A DNA stretch of 21,061 bases. Source: Pseudomonadota bacterium. GTDB lineage: Bacteria; Myxococcota; Myxococcia; Myxococcales; Myxococcaceae. Below, one piece after another: positions 1-7,743 of this stretch. The first letter of the stretch is position 1. Every line of letters begins with the position of its first letter. The translations under genes and the position numbers were made by a program. Below the pieces are notes generated by a model. The model worked only from the letters and a program-made list of their open reading frames with translations. It made no database searches and was not told the origin of the DNA. The stretch is from NCBI GenBank assembly GCA_023424585.1, contig JAFADT010000602.1, positions 1 to 21,061 of the forward strand, read 5' to 3'.

Positions 1-1
1 C

Positions 2-880
2 ACCAACAACCCGCAGGCCTTCTTCTCCGGCAACTACAACCAGGACGTGGGCCAGAACCTGGTGACCGACGGCCCCAACTACATCTACCTGCGGAGCAAG
101 AACCTCTCCAACAGCACGGAGAGCGGCAAGGTGTCGCTGTATTACACGCCGGCCAGCCTGCTGCTCTACCCGAACAAGTGGCAGAACAACGCACTCAAGA
201 CGAGTGATTCACAGACGGAGGTCTTCCTGCCGTCCACCGCCCCGGGCGGCATCGCCGTGACGGACAACCCCTTCTTCTGGGAGCCGGGCGCCATCAGCGG
301 TGACCACTACTGCCTCATCTGCCGCGTCTCCACGCCCAAGCACGACAACCCGGTGCCCCAGGTGGGCAGCTACACGGACATGACGGAGTTCATCCTCAAC
401 AACCCGGGCTTCGGCTGGCGCAACGTCCACCTCACGGACGCCAACAGCCCCACCTTCGACACGACCGTGGACTACACCCAGGGGACGGAGGCGGGGCGCA
501 TCACGTTCCAGCTCGAATGCACCAACGTCCCCGGCGGCGCCGCCGTCGCCTTCTCCGCGGGGACCCCGGGCCCCACTCCGCTCATCTCCCTGGAGCGGAC
601 GCCCGTGCCGCCGAACAACGGCAGCTGGAACACCTCCGTCACCTGCGACGTGCCCGCCAACTACCAGACGAACATCACCTACTCGTACTGGGCCAACGGC
701 ACCACGCCCCCGAAGGGCTTCCAGATCCGCCTCAAGGCCCTGGCCTACTTCGATGAGAGCAGCCGCTTCTTCCACAAGCTCCGCACGCCCCAGGAGCTGG
801 GCGCGTCTCCGGAGCTGGCGCGGCGGATGAGCGCCCAGCGCGGCATCGTGCTCGGCTCGCACGCCACCATCGGCCGCTGA
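2..880 (+). CDS. Hypothetical beta-rich protein, 5' truncated by window edge
   Basis: The reading frame is open from base 2, so the true start lies upstream of the window. A GTG at 47 is in frame but is probably internal, because the residues before it have the same composition. The visible 292 residues are rich in Asn, Thr, Pro, Gly and aromatics with few charges until the C-terminus, as in beta-sandwich surface or secreted proteins. Notable points are a short NNPGFGWRNV stretch near the middle, a Gly/Pro-rich linker, and a final Arg-rich tail of about 45 residues. I do not recognise a family. No membrane segment is seen in the visible part. Nothing links it functionally to the convergent redox operon, and a hairpin with a T-tract follows its stop. 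It could be a structural or adhesin-type protein, but that is only a guess from composition. Confidence 0.8.
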   Translation, partial: TNNPQAFFSGNYNQDVGQNLVTDGPNYIYLRSKNLSNSTESGKVSLYYTPASLLLYPNKWQNNALKTSDSQTEVFLPSTAPGGIAVTDNPFFWEPGAISGDHYCLICRVSTPKHDNPVPQVGSYTDMTEFILNNPGFGWRNVHLTDANSPTFDTTVDYTQGTEAGRITFQLECTNVPGGAAVAFSAGTPGPTPLISLERTPVPPNNGSWNTSVTCDVPANYQTNITYSYWANGTTPPKGFQIRLKALAYFDESSRFFHKLRTPQELGASPELARRMSAQRGIVLGSHATIGR

Positions 881-901
881 GCGGCCCCCTCGCGCGGTTC
901 C

Positions 902-958
902 AGGAGCGGTCACCGGGACGGGTCGTCGAACCGTCACCGATGGCCGCTCCTCCTTTTT
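902..958 (+). terminator. Rho-independent-like terminator after the first gene
   Basis: The arms AGGAGCGG (902-909) and CCGCTCCT (944-951) are exact inverted repeats. A smaller ACGG/CCGT hairpin can form in the loop. The second arm is followed closely by TTTTT (954-958). The element begins 21 bases after the stop codon at 880, which is the expected place for a terminator of the plus-strand gene. The long loop lowers confidence. Confidence 0.5.
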
Positions 959-1021
959 GGAACCGACGCCCCGCCGGCGGCCCTAGACGACCGCTCACGA
1001 TCCTCGATCGGCAGGTGGCGC

Positions 1022-1045
1022 CTGGGGCCGAAGACTCGGCCCCAG
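1022..1045. terminator. Perfect 10-bp stem hairpin between convergent genes
   Basis: CTGGGGCCGA and TCGGCCCCAG are exact reverse complements around a 4-base loop, AGAC. The hairpin lies 36 bases beyond the stop of the minus-strand cytochrome gene and is symmetric, so it would form in transcripts of either direction. No T-tract follows on either strand. A role as a bidirectional terminator or mRNA 3'-end stabiliser is inferred from position and stem strength. Confidence 0.5.
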
Positions 1046-1081
1046 CCACAGACCAGACGCCCAGGAATCACGCCCCCTGGT

Positions 1082-4000
1082 TCAGTTCTTCGTCACCCGG
1101 GCCTCGCTCAACACCATGGACCAGTTGTCCATCAGGTCCACCTGCTGGCCGCCCTGCCCCTGCGCCGGGTACTTCAGCGACGCCTTCGTGTTCAGGTGGC
1201 TGCTCATGTAGATGAGCCGCTGGACCGCCGGCCCCGGCGGCCTGGGCTGGCCGTTCGCATCCCGCAGCGAGTCCCGGAAGCGCGCGTTCAGGTAGAAGGG
1301 CGGAATCGTCTGGTAGTTCATCCGCACGCGGATGCTCTTCCAGCCGCTCACCGCCGACAGCGGCACCTGGTAGACGAGCTGGTCCACCCCCTTCGCGGGC
1401 GACGTGCTGAAGTCCGGATCGGACGTCACGCTCGTGTCCTGGGGACCGAGCACGTAGGAGAACGGCTCGGTGAGGCGGGCGAGCTGCTGGAGGTTCAGGC
1501 CGAGGAGCACCTCATCCGGCTTGCGCTGCGCCGGGGCCACCCAGCCCTCGGGCAGCAGGCGGTTGTCCTTCACCTCCTTGAACTGCTGGAGCTCCAGGCT
1601 GGTGAGGTGGTTCGTGTCATCCACCGCGCGCAGCTCGTAGATCTGCGCCTGGTCCTGCCGGGTGATGACCTGGTGGTGCGGCTGGAGCTGGGATGGGTCG
1701 GTGGTGAACTCACTGGCCAGCAGCGCGCTGTCGCCCTGCTTGCAGACACCGTCGCAGATGACCCCCAGCGCGTTCGGCTGACCGGAGGCCCACAGCACCT
1801 TGTCGGCGGCATCCAGCACCTCGAACTGGAGGAACGCCCGGCGGAAGCCCGCGCCGCTGGGGAACTTGTGGCCCACGTTGCTGGTGACGGTGACGGGCAC
1901 GTTCAGCGTGCCGCCAGCCTCCTGGTAGCTCCCCACCGAGACCAGGACCGCGGGCTGCGTCGGATCAAAGACGCCCTGCGCGGTGTTCACCGCCAGGTCC
2001 AGGATGGACTGCTCCGCGTTCAGCAGGTTCTTGGCGAAGGTGTAGTCGCGCTTGCCGTCCGCGAGCGGCTTCACCGAGCCATCCGGGAACTTCAGCGCGA
2101 GGAACACGTCGTCCACGCTCAGCGCGCGGCCGGGCTGGAACACGAGCCGCAACGCGCGGGTCCCCCCGGGGATGGGCGTGGGGGTCGAGGCCGGCACGGA
2201 CAGCCAGCGCTGCTTCGTCGCCGCCACCGGGGCGGAGCCGGCCGTGTTCGTCCAGGTCCCCGCGCCGGACTGCTGCTGAAGGGACAGCGTGCCGCACGGC
2301 TCGACGCCATCGCAGTACACCGTGGCCCCCCACTGCACGGTCGCGGCGCCCGCGGCCCGGTCGATGAGGTCCTGGTACGCGGACACGTCCACCGTCAGCG
2401 AGGCGCCCCCGCTCAACTGGAAGAACCGCGCGCCGTGGCTTGGGCGGATGGTCTGCCGGGCCAGCCCCTGCTGCTCGGTCACCGCCGTGACCGTCGCGCC
2501 GGAGTCCGGCGCCCAGCCGTCCGCCGTCAGGTCCGCCGTGGCGCCGACCTCCGCGCCCGGGTTGGTGACGAGGTTGGGCGTGCGCGCGAGGAGCTCCGGG
2601 CTCTGGAGATACGGCGGCACGCGCGAGTCCGGCTGGGCGTAGAAGTCCAGCCCGAGCACGTCCGGGAACTGCTGGAACATCTCATGGACGAACAGGTTGA
2701 TGCCCAGGAGCGTGTGGCGGTTGTACTGCCGGGGCGGGAGCGTCGCGTTGTCGCGATAGAAGGCCGCCAGGTCCCCGTTCTGCTGCGCCACCTTCACGGC
2801 GCCATCGAACGGATCTGCGGGCGCGGTGAGCTGCATGTGGCACGTCATGCAGGTGGAGGTGGACTGGGCATAGCCGCTGTTGAGCCACTCGAAGTAGGTC
2901 GTCTGCTCGTAGGCCAGCTCCACGCACGGGTCGGTCAGGAACTCTCCCGTGGAGCTGAAGGTCGTCTGGTTCTGCGGGCAGCTCGCGGGGCGCTTGTAGA
3001 CCCCCTTCGCCTCCACCTCCGCGATGGGCATGGAGGGCCGGTAGTCCGTGGGCACCTTGGGCAGCACGACGACGTGGCACGAGCCACAGACCATGGAGTC
3101 GCGCAGGTAGCTGTGCCCGCCCACCGTGGCGGCCGTCTCCAGGCTGAGGCCCGCGGCCGCCATGGGCTGCGTGTTCAGGCGCGTGTCCGGGCCCACGATG
3201 GCGCCCGGGCGCAGGTTCATGGACGCCGTGAAGGGGAACGGCGGCGGCTGCACTTCGTCGTCGAAGTTCTTGAGGCGGGCGGACACGTTGTCACCGAAGA
3301 GGGTGCCCTGCTGGGGGCCGTAGAAGGCCGTGTAGTCCGTGCCACTCCAGGGAAGGCCGCTGTCGGGCGCCACGGAGTGGCACGCGCTGCACGAGACGCC
3401 GTCGCGCCCCAGCGCGCCCAGCACCGCTTTTTCGGGATCACCCTTGGAGTTGTCAGGCGTCGCGTAGAGCAGGTCGTGCGTGAAGGGCCTGTGCTGGCTC
3501 TGCGCCTGGCGCTGGCCCAGCGGCGAGTGACAGCGCAGGCAGAGGTTGTCCACGTCGGGGGGGCGGTGCGGTGACAGGCCGCGCGTGGTCTCCACCTGCG
3601 CGAGGAAGATGGGATCGCGCCCCGCAAGCGCCTTCACGGACGCGCTCCAGTCACCGAAGGGAGACCAGTTGGCCGCGAGCGGCAGGGGCGCGCCGGGGTC
3701 CAGGTAGGACGGCTGCGCGTCGGCGTTCCAGAGCGTGTCCACGGAGGGCATCTGCCAGAAGGCCATGGACGGCAGGGCCTTGTAGGTGGACGGCGCATCG
3801 GCGGGCAGCGTGAGGTCGCTGTTGGCCAGCCAGTCCGCGTCATGGCAGGACTGACACACCAGCGAGGAGTTGAACCGCTGGCTGCCCAGGTCCAGCCCGT
3901 TGTGCGCGATGTCCAGGGTCCGGGCGGGCAGCGCCTGGAGCGAGCCCTTCGTCAGCGAGGGAAACGTGACGTCGCCTTGCCGGGCATAGAATGCGAGGAA

Positions 4001-4255
4001 TTGCTGGGCCTGGATGTCATTCTCCTCCAGGGGCTGGGTCAGCTTGTCGCCGTGGGGAAAGACGGGATACGGCGTGGGCACGGTGCCCGGCGTGGGCACG
4101 GAGGTGACCTGGGCCGCGCTCACGGCCCCGCCGAGGGGCGGCGGCTGAACGGAGTCCGCCCCCGACTGCGCGCGTCCGACCAGGGCCACCACCACGGACA
4201 GGGCGCTCACGCCTCCCAGCGTGAGCAGGAGATATCGCTGACGACGTGTCATCAT
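1082..4255 (-). CDS. Secreted pentahaem c-type cytochrome with inserted beta-sandwich domain
   Basis: This 1057-aa protein has five CXXCH haem-c motifs, at residues 134-138, 239-243, 289-293, 390-394 and 469-473. Residues 5-27 (RRQRY, then a Leu/Val-rich core) form a signal peptide or N-terminal anchor, so it should act in the periplasm or on the envelope. A Pro-rich stretch (about 36-68) follows. The haem part (130-480) resembles multihaem cytochrome c554-type proteins. Residues about 560-725 begin NLVTNPGAEVG and end with SVDDVFLALKF, the pattern of carbohydrate-binding-like beta-sandwiches. The C-terminal part (about 745-1050) has GHKFPSGAGFRR and VLWASG motifs seen in large multihaem cytochromes. 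Likely role: electron acceptor for the CTQ enzyme encoded upstream; this is inferred from the operon. The gap to the upstream gene is 36 bases. ATGs at 4255 and 4252 are both possible; neither has a strong ribosome site. Confidence 0.88.
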   Translation of the reverse strand: MMTRRQRYLLLTLGGVSALSVVVALVGRAQSGADSVQPPPLGGAVSAAQVTSVPTPGTVPTPYPVFPHGDKLTQPLEENDIQAQQFLAFYARQGDVTFPSLTKGSLQALPARTLDIAHNGLDLGSQRFNSSLVCQSCHDADWLANSDLTLPADAPSTYKALPSMAFWQMPSVDTLWNADAQPSYLDPGAPLPLAANWSPFGDWSASVKALAGRDPIFLAQVETTRGLSPHRPPDVDNLCLRCHSPLGQRQAQSQHRPFTHDLLYATPDNSKGDPEKAVLGALGRDGVSCSACHSVAPDSGLPWSGTDYTAFYGPQQGTLFGDNVSARLKNFDDEVQPPPFPFTASMNLRPGAIVGPDTRLNTQPMAAAGLSLETAATVGGHSYLRDSMVCGSCHVVVLPKVPTDYRPSMPIAEVEAKGVYKRPASCPQNQTTFSSTGEFLTDPCVELAYEQTTYFEWLNSGYAQSTSTCMTCHMQLTAPADPFDGAVKVAQQNGDLAAFYRDNATLPPRQYNRHTLLGINLFVHEMFQQFPDVLGLDFYAQPDSRVPPYLQSPELLARTPNLVTNPGAEVGATADLTADGWAPDSGATVTAVTEQQGLARQTIRPSHGARFFQLSGGASLTVDVSAYQDLIDRAAGAATVQWGATVYCDGVEPCGTLSLQQQSGAGTWTNTAGSAPVAATKQRWLSVPASTPTPIPGGTRALRLVFQPGRALSVDDVFLALKFPDGSVKPLADGKRDYTFAKNLLNAEQSILDLAVNTAQGVFDPTQPAVLVSVGSYQEAGGTLNVPVTVTSNVGHKFPSGAGFRRAFLQFEVLDAADKVLWASGQPNALGVICDGVCKQGDSALLASEFTTDPSQLQPHHQVITRQDQAQIYELRAVDDTNHLTSLELQQFKEVKDNRLLPEGWVAPAQRKPDEVLLGLNLQQLARLTEPFSYVLGPQDTSVTSDPDFSTSPAKGVDQLVYQVPLSAVSGWKSIRVRMNYQTIPPFYLNARFRDSLRDANGQPRPPGPAVQRLIYMSSHLNTKASLKYPAQGQGGQQVDLMDNWSMVLSEARVTKN

Positions 4256-4291
4256 GGGACCATCCCGGTTGGGGTGAAGAAGAGAGGGCCG

Positions 4292-5416
4292 TCACGCGGC
4301 CAGGGCGCGGACAGCCAGGGACTGGCGCCGGTTGCGCCAGAAGGGGGCGTCGGGCCACCGCCGCTCCTCGCGGTAGTAGTGGTCCCGCGTCCGCAGGTGC
4401 TCCGCGAAGCCCAGACGCACCCGGGCCGCGTAGGCCTCCAGCGCGCCCGGACGGCCCCGCAGGTGCTGCTCCAGGGCCTCGGCCGCCAGCAGCGCGGAGC
4501 CGAGCGCCTGGGTGATGCCCTGGGACGACAGCGAGTCCAGCGTGCACGCCGCGTCCCCCACCGCGAGCCAGTGCTCCGCGTGGACCCGGTCCAGGCAGGC
4601 GACCGCCGCCGGCACCGCGCGCGGCGGCGCTCCGCTGAAGTCGCAGGCCTCCAGCCGCTCGCGGGTGGCGGTGGTGCGGGCCAGCAATCCCAGCCAGGCG
4701 TCCGGGCCGCGCACGCCGCGCAGGGACTCGCCATCTCCCATCAGCCCGACGACGACGCGGCGTCCAGGCAGCAGCGCGGAGTACCACCACCCTTCCGGCC
4801 GGGCCTCCACCAGCGCCTGCGTGCTGAAGGCCGCGCCCTCGCGCAGGAGGAAGTCGCCGTAGAGGGCGAAGCAGCGGTCCACCACCCTCCGCCGCCCGCC
4901 CCGCGACGTGGCGAAGGCGGCCCTCCACCCGGTGGCGTCCACCACGAAGCGCGCGCCCAGGGTGGTGGGGCCCTCCACCGGATGGGACAGGCGCAGCTCA
5001 AAGCCCTCCGCGCCCAGGGCCTCGCACCCCACCAGCGCGGTGCCCGTGCGCACGGTGCCGCCGCGCTCCGCGACCTGGGCGCACAGGCTCGCGTCGAAGC
5101 GGGCGCGGTCCAGGTGCCAGGCCGACCCGAACGGGGCCATGAGCGTGTCGTGATGGCCCACGGTGGCGGAGCCCCAGCAGGACGCCGTGCCGCGCGACCG
5201 CAGGTGCCCGTCGCGCAGGAAGCGCTCCCAGACGCCCAGCCCCATCAGGGGCCGCCGTGCGTCGGGGGGCAGCGTCTCTCCGATGCGGGGCGCGCCGTGG
5301 GAGGTGCGCTCCACCAACGTGACGGACAGCCGCGTCCGGGCGCGCAGGGCCAGCGCCACTCCCGCGCCGGCCGGTCCTCCCCCCAGGACGGCGACGTCAC
5401 AGTGGGCGTCGCTCAC
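4292..5416 (-). CDS. LodB-like FAD-dependent maturase (tryptophan-halogenase/PHBH-fold flavoprotein)
   Basis: This 374-aa flavoprotein has an N-terminal FAD-binding Rossmann motif GGGPAGAG (residues 12-19) followed by an acidic VERTS strand end. It also has the second FAD motif GDAACTLDSLSSQG in the middle. These are typical of the group A flavin monooxygenase family that includes LodB and GoxB. In characterised systems such a flavoprotein is needed to build the cysteine tryptophylquinone cofactor of its LodA/GoxA partner. The pairing here supports that role: the GTG start overlaps the stop of the upstream LodA-like gene as GTGA. No good ribosome site precedes the GTG, which suggests translational coupling. 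No signal peptide is seen, so it should act in the cytoplasm. A halogenase or oxidoreductase unrelated to cofactor maturation is the alternative, but the gene pair makes this unlikely. Confidence 0.88.
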   Translation of the reverse strand: MSDAHCDVAVLGGGPAGAGVALALRARTRLSVTLVERTSHGAPRIGETLPPDARRPLMGLGVWERFLRDGHLRSRGTASCWGSATVGHHDTLMAPFGSAWHLDRARFDASLCAQVAERGGTVRTGTALVGCEALGAEGFELRLSHPVEGPTTLGARFVVDATGWRAAFATSRGGRRRVVDRCFALYGDFLLREGAAFSTQALVEARPEGWWYSALLPGRRVVVGLMGDGESLRGVRGPDAWLGLLARTTATRERLEACDFSGAPPRAVPAAVACLDRVHAEHWLAVGDAACTLDSLSSQGITQALGSALLAAEALEQHLRGRPGALEAYAARVRLGFAEHLRTRDHYYREERRWPDAPFWRNRRQSLAVRALAA

Positions 5417-7383
5417 GGCAGTTGACCGTCCGACGTCAGCAGACGCTCCACCTCGATGTAGCGCGGCGCGGGATCATCCGCGGTGTCGGGCCCCTGGTCC
5501 TGCGGCCGGGCGTCCTTCCGGGCGAGGATGAAGCCCAGGCCCTTCCAGTTGGCGACCATCTGCTCGTCCTTGTCGAAGTTGATGTCGAAGGGACGCGTCC
5601 AGTAGCCCTGCTGCCATTGCTCGTCCGACCCCAGGTAGCGCACCTCGTAGGGGCGCTGCGACGGCCACCACCACAGGGAGGTGTTCTGCACGACCTGGTT
5701 GGAGCACTCGTTGAAGTCCGCCTGCCACGGCAGCGCCATGTACTTGGTGGCGTCCCCCGGCTCCAGGCCCTGGCCTTGGCTGGGGTTGGTGTCCCAATGC
5801 AGGCCGGTGCCATCCAGCGGGCGGTGCTTGAAGCGGAACGGCTCCATGAAGAAGTTCGGGTCGCGGGCGATCCAGGTCATCTCGATGCCCGGGCAGAAGG
5901 GCCCCCCCACGCAGTTCTCAAGCACCCCGCGGTCCAGCAGCTGCCCCGGGGTGGGCGTGGCCGTGCTGGGGGTGTCGTCGAAGAGGCCCTTGCTGAACTG
6001 GCTCAGCAGGAAGTACTGCGTCCGCGTGAGGGTGAGGAACCGCCGGGTGTGCTTGTCGGAAAGCGGATTGTCCCCCGCCATCTTCGGCATGCGGCCCGGA
6101 TAGTCATTGGGCGAGTCCGGGTCGCGCACGTACTTCATGAAGTTGTGGGCGCTGGTCTGTGGCTTGGGAAGGTCCGCGTGCGCATCCACGCCCTGGTCGT
6201 TGATGCGCGCGGTCCAGCGATAGTCATTGGGGCGCTGGAGGATGGGCAGGATGTCCGCCTGGAAGTTGGGCCGGTAGCTGTCGTTGAAGTTTCCGCCCTG
6301 GCAGAGCGCCGGCTCCAGGTCCCGATGGATGACGAAGGTGTCCCGCAGCGTGTCGTACAGCGTGACCATGTTGAGGAGCTGGGGCGCGTAGGCTGGCGGG
6401 GCCACGACCATCCACGCCGGGAACTCCACCACCACCCGGGTGCCCCCCTCCAGGATGACCGTCGCGGTGACGGGCCCGTCCGACGTGTCGTCCCACCAGA
6501 AGTTGTTGTTGGCGTAGGTGTCCAGCCGCGGCTGCATGTAGGCCTGGGCCTGCATGAAGTCAGCGGTCTCCTGGATGTCCGCCGGGCTGTTGGACGTGTC
6601 CTTCGCCAGCTCCGCCACCATGGCGGCGCGGAGCGCCTCCTGCGTCGGGTAGCACTGGTCCGCCACAGGCTTGAGCTCCTTCAGGCGCTTGCGCTGCGGG
6701 TCCGTGAGGGTCGAATCGTCCTCCAGGATGTTGTCGATCAGGCCGGTGGAGAGGTCCCACACCGCCGTGGTGCCGGAGTGCCCCATGCCTCCCACGGTGT
6801 AGAGGTAGCCCTGGTCGTCCGCGATGACGCTCCCCAGCGTGGTGATGTCATTGCCTTCCGGCAGCAGCTGCGTCCGGGGAAAGGTCCGCGGGTAGTTCTT
6901 GCCCTGGGGGTCGTCGTTGGAGAACTCCGCGCGGAGCGGGAGCTGGTTGTTGCCCCGGCATGCCACGGTGCGGGGCCCCGGGTCGATGATGAGCGCCTTG
7001 CGGCCCGCGTCGTCCGTCGTGCGCGGATTGCGCAGCGGATGCGAGGCGTCATACACGCCGTCAGCGCCCTCCTGTTGCTGGAACTCGTACCAGGCGGCCT
7101 TCTTGTTCGCGACGTGGACGGTCCACTCGATGTCCACCACGCCATCAACGCCCGGCTGGACGCGCTTGCCCGGGGCGGTGGGGTTGGCGGGGTCGAACGT
7201 GTGGATCTGGAACCGGGCGGCCTGTCGGCGGATGCCCCCCTGCGCGTCGCGAAAGCGCGTCACGTCCCCGCCGGTCCGCTCCTGGGGCAGCCCTCCCGCG
7301 GTCTCCGGCCCCAGGTAGTAGTCCTCGCTGTCCCCGACACGGGCCACCCCGATCGCCGGGTGGATCTTGTAGCTGATGCCCAT
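5413..7383 (-). CDS. LodA/GoxA-family CTQ-dependent amino acid or amine oxidase
   Basis: This 656-aa protein belongs to the quinoprotein family of L-lysine 6-oxidase (LodA) and glycine oxidase (GoxA). The N-terminus (YKIHPAIGVARVGDS, then YYLGPE) is a family signature. Near the C-terminus are ENCVGG (Cys491) and WWWPSQRP (Trp571-573), which correspond to the Cys and Trp crosslinked into cysteine tryptophylquinone. Known members deaminate an amino acid and release hydrogen peroxide and ammonia; the substrate here cannot be read from sequence. I chose ATG 7383 over an in-frame ATG at 7425, because CTCCTCC on the plus strand (GGAGGAG on the coding strand) lies seven bases upstream and the family N-terminus begins right there. 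No signal peptide is visible, although some family members are exported by unconventional routes. The gene overlaps the LodB-like gene by four bases. An unusual second cysteine, Cys497, lies six residues after Cys491. Confidence 0.92.
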   Translation of the reverse strand: MGISYKIHPAIGVARVGDSEDYYLGPETAGGLPQERTGGDVTRFRDAQGGIRRQAARFQIHTFDPANPTAPGKRVQPGVDGVVDIEWTVHVANKKAAWYEFQQQEGADGVYDASHPLRNPRTTDDAGRKALIIDPGPRTVACRGNNQLPLRAEFSNDDPQGKNYPRTFPRTQLLPEGNDITTLGSVIADDQGYLYTVGGMGHSGTTAVWDLSTGLIDNILEDDSTLTDPQRKRLKELKPVADQCYPTQEALRAAMVAELAKDTSNSPADIQETADFMQAQAYMQPRLDTYANNNFWWDDTSDGPVTATVILEGGTRVVVEFPAWMVVAPPAYAPQLLNMVTLYDTLRDTFVIHRDLEPALCQGGNFNDSYRPNFQADILPILQRPNDYRWTARINDQGVDAHADLPKPQTSAHNFMKYVRDPDSPNDYPGRMPKMAGDNPLSDKHTRRFLTLTRTQYFLLSQFSKGLFDDTPSTATPTPGQLLDRGVLENCVGGPFCPGIEMTWIARDPNFFMEPFRFKHRPLDGTGLHWDTNPSQGQGLEPGDATKYMALPWQADFNECSNQVVQNTSLWWWPSQRPYEVRYLGSDEQWQQGYWTRPFDINFDKDEQMVANWKGLGFILARKDARPQDQGPDTADDPAPRYIEVERLLTSDGQLP

Positions 7384-7390
7384 TGCAGCG

Positions 7391-7397
7391 CTCCTCC
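7391..7397 (-). promoter_or_regulatory. Ribosome binding site of the LodA-like gene
   Basis: The coding strand reads GGAGGAG, seven bases before the ATG at 7383. It decides the start against the upstream in-frame ATG at 7425, which would add 14 residues unlike the family. Confidence 0.8.
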
Positions 7398-7420
7398 GGT
7401 GTTGGCCGGGAGTCCTGCAA

Positions 7421-7440
7421 TTCATGGACCTTCATGAACA
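7421..7440. repeat. Tandem 10-bp direct repeat TTCATGgACc/TTCATGaACa
   Basis: Two copies of TTCATGNAC follow each other with a 10-bp period, about one helical turn, 38-57 bases upstream of the LodA-like start. The second copy contains the palindrome TTCATGAA. It may be part of the promoter or a factor-binding site of the minus-strand operon; no clear -35/-10 pair could be assigned. Confidence 0.4.
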
Positions 7441-7491
7441 AGACTGGACTTGAGGAGCCGCGGAGGTTTGCGAGGCACCCGCCGCGAACCC

Positions 7492-7543
7492 TGACACGTC
7501 AGACTTGAAGACTGACGGGTCATGGCCCTGGCCTGACATGTCA
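7492..7543. promoter_or_regulatory. Three phased operator-like sites TGACNNGTCA
   Basis: TGACACGTCA (7492-7501), TGACGGGTCA (7513-7522) and TGACATGTCA (7534-7543) share the dyad TGAC-N2-GTCA, each preceded by C. Starts are exactly 21 bp apart, two turns of B-DNA, so all sites face the same side of the helix. The third lies within a perfect 14-bp palindrome (7532-7545). The array ends 108 bp from the LodA-like start and 200 bp from the first VOC start. A dimeric regulator binding cooperatively is inferred; no regulator gene is present in the window, so its identity is unknown. Confidence 0.72.
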
Positions 7544-7743
7544 GGTTCGAGCCGTATGGAGAGCGAAGCCAGGCGCCCCGACCGCTCCTGGCGACAACGC
7601 GGAGACGCGCACCCTGCCCGCGCGTGCCACTGCCGGGAGGTACTACGACATCGTGCAAGGCCATACGGCCTACACGGGAGTGACGCGCGAGGGACTGGGG
7701 TCGCCGTGCGTGGTACTTCGCCGTTCACGAAAGGAATGACCCC

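Larger units (their letters stand above)
7384..7743. other. Divergent intergenic region between redox operon and VOC genes
   Basis: This 360-bp region separates the minus-strand LodA-like operon from the plus-strand VOC genes, so it should hold promoters in both directions. It contains the ribosome site of the LodA-like gene, the TTCATG repeat and the three-site operator array, all in its left half. From 7546 to 7730 I see no convincing gene or further repeat. AAGGA at 7731-7735, eight bases before the ATG, serves the first VOC gene. Confidence 0.8.

Noticed and set aside
1196..3574. Open frame of about 790 codons on the plus strand over the cytochrome gene
   Set aside because: The CXXCH motifs and signal peptide are on the minus strand; this frame is an Arg/His/Leu-rich shadow.
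7384..7425. Upstream ATG at 7425 as the start of the LodA-like gene
   Set aside because: It lacks a ribosome site, and the added residues do not resemble the family; ATG 7383 has GGAGGAG at seven bases.
5422..7437. Long open frame on the plus strand opposite the LodA-like gene
   Set aside because: It is an antisense shadow produced by high-GC codon bias: its protein is Arg/Val/Gly/His-rich with no motif, while the minus strand encodes clear CTQ-oxidase signatures.
7492..7543. CRISPR array interpretation of the regularly spaced repeats
   Set aside because: Repeat units are only 10 bp with 11-bp gaps, three copies, each a dyad; this fits operators, not CRISPR repeats, and no cas gene is near.
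7563..7739. Short plus-strand frame ending YYDIVQGHTAYTGVTR... just before the first VOC gene
   Set aside because: It has no ATG or good GTG start with a ribosome site and no recognisable similarity, so it is probably chance openness of GC-rich DNA.
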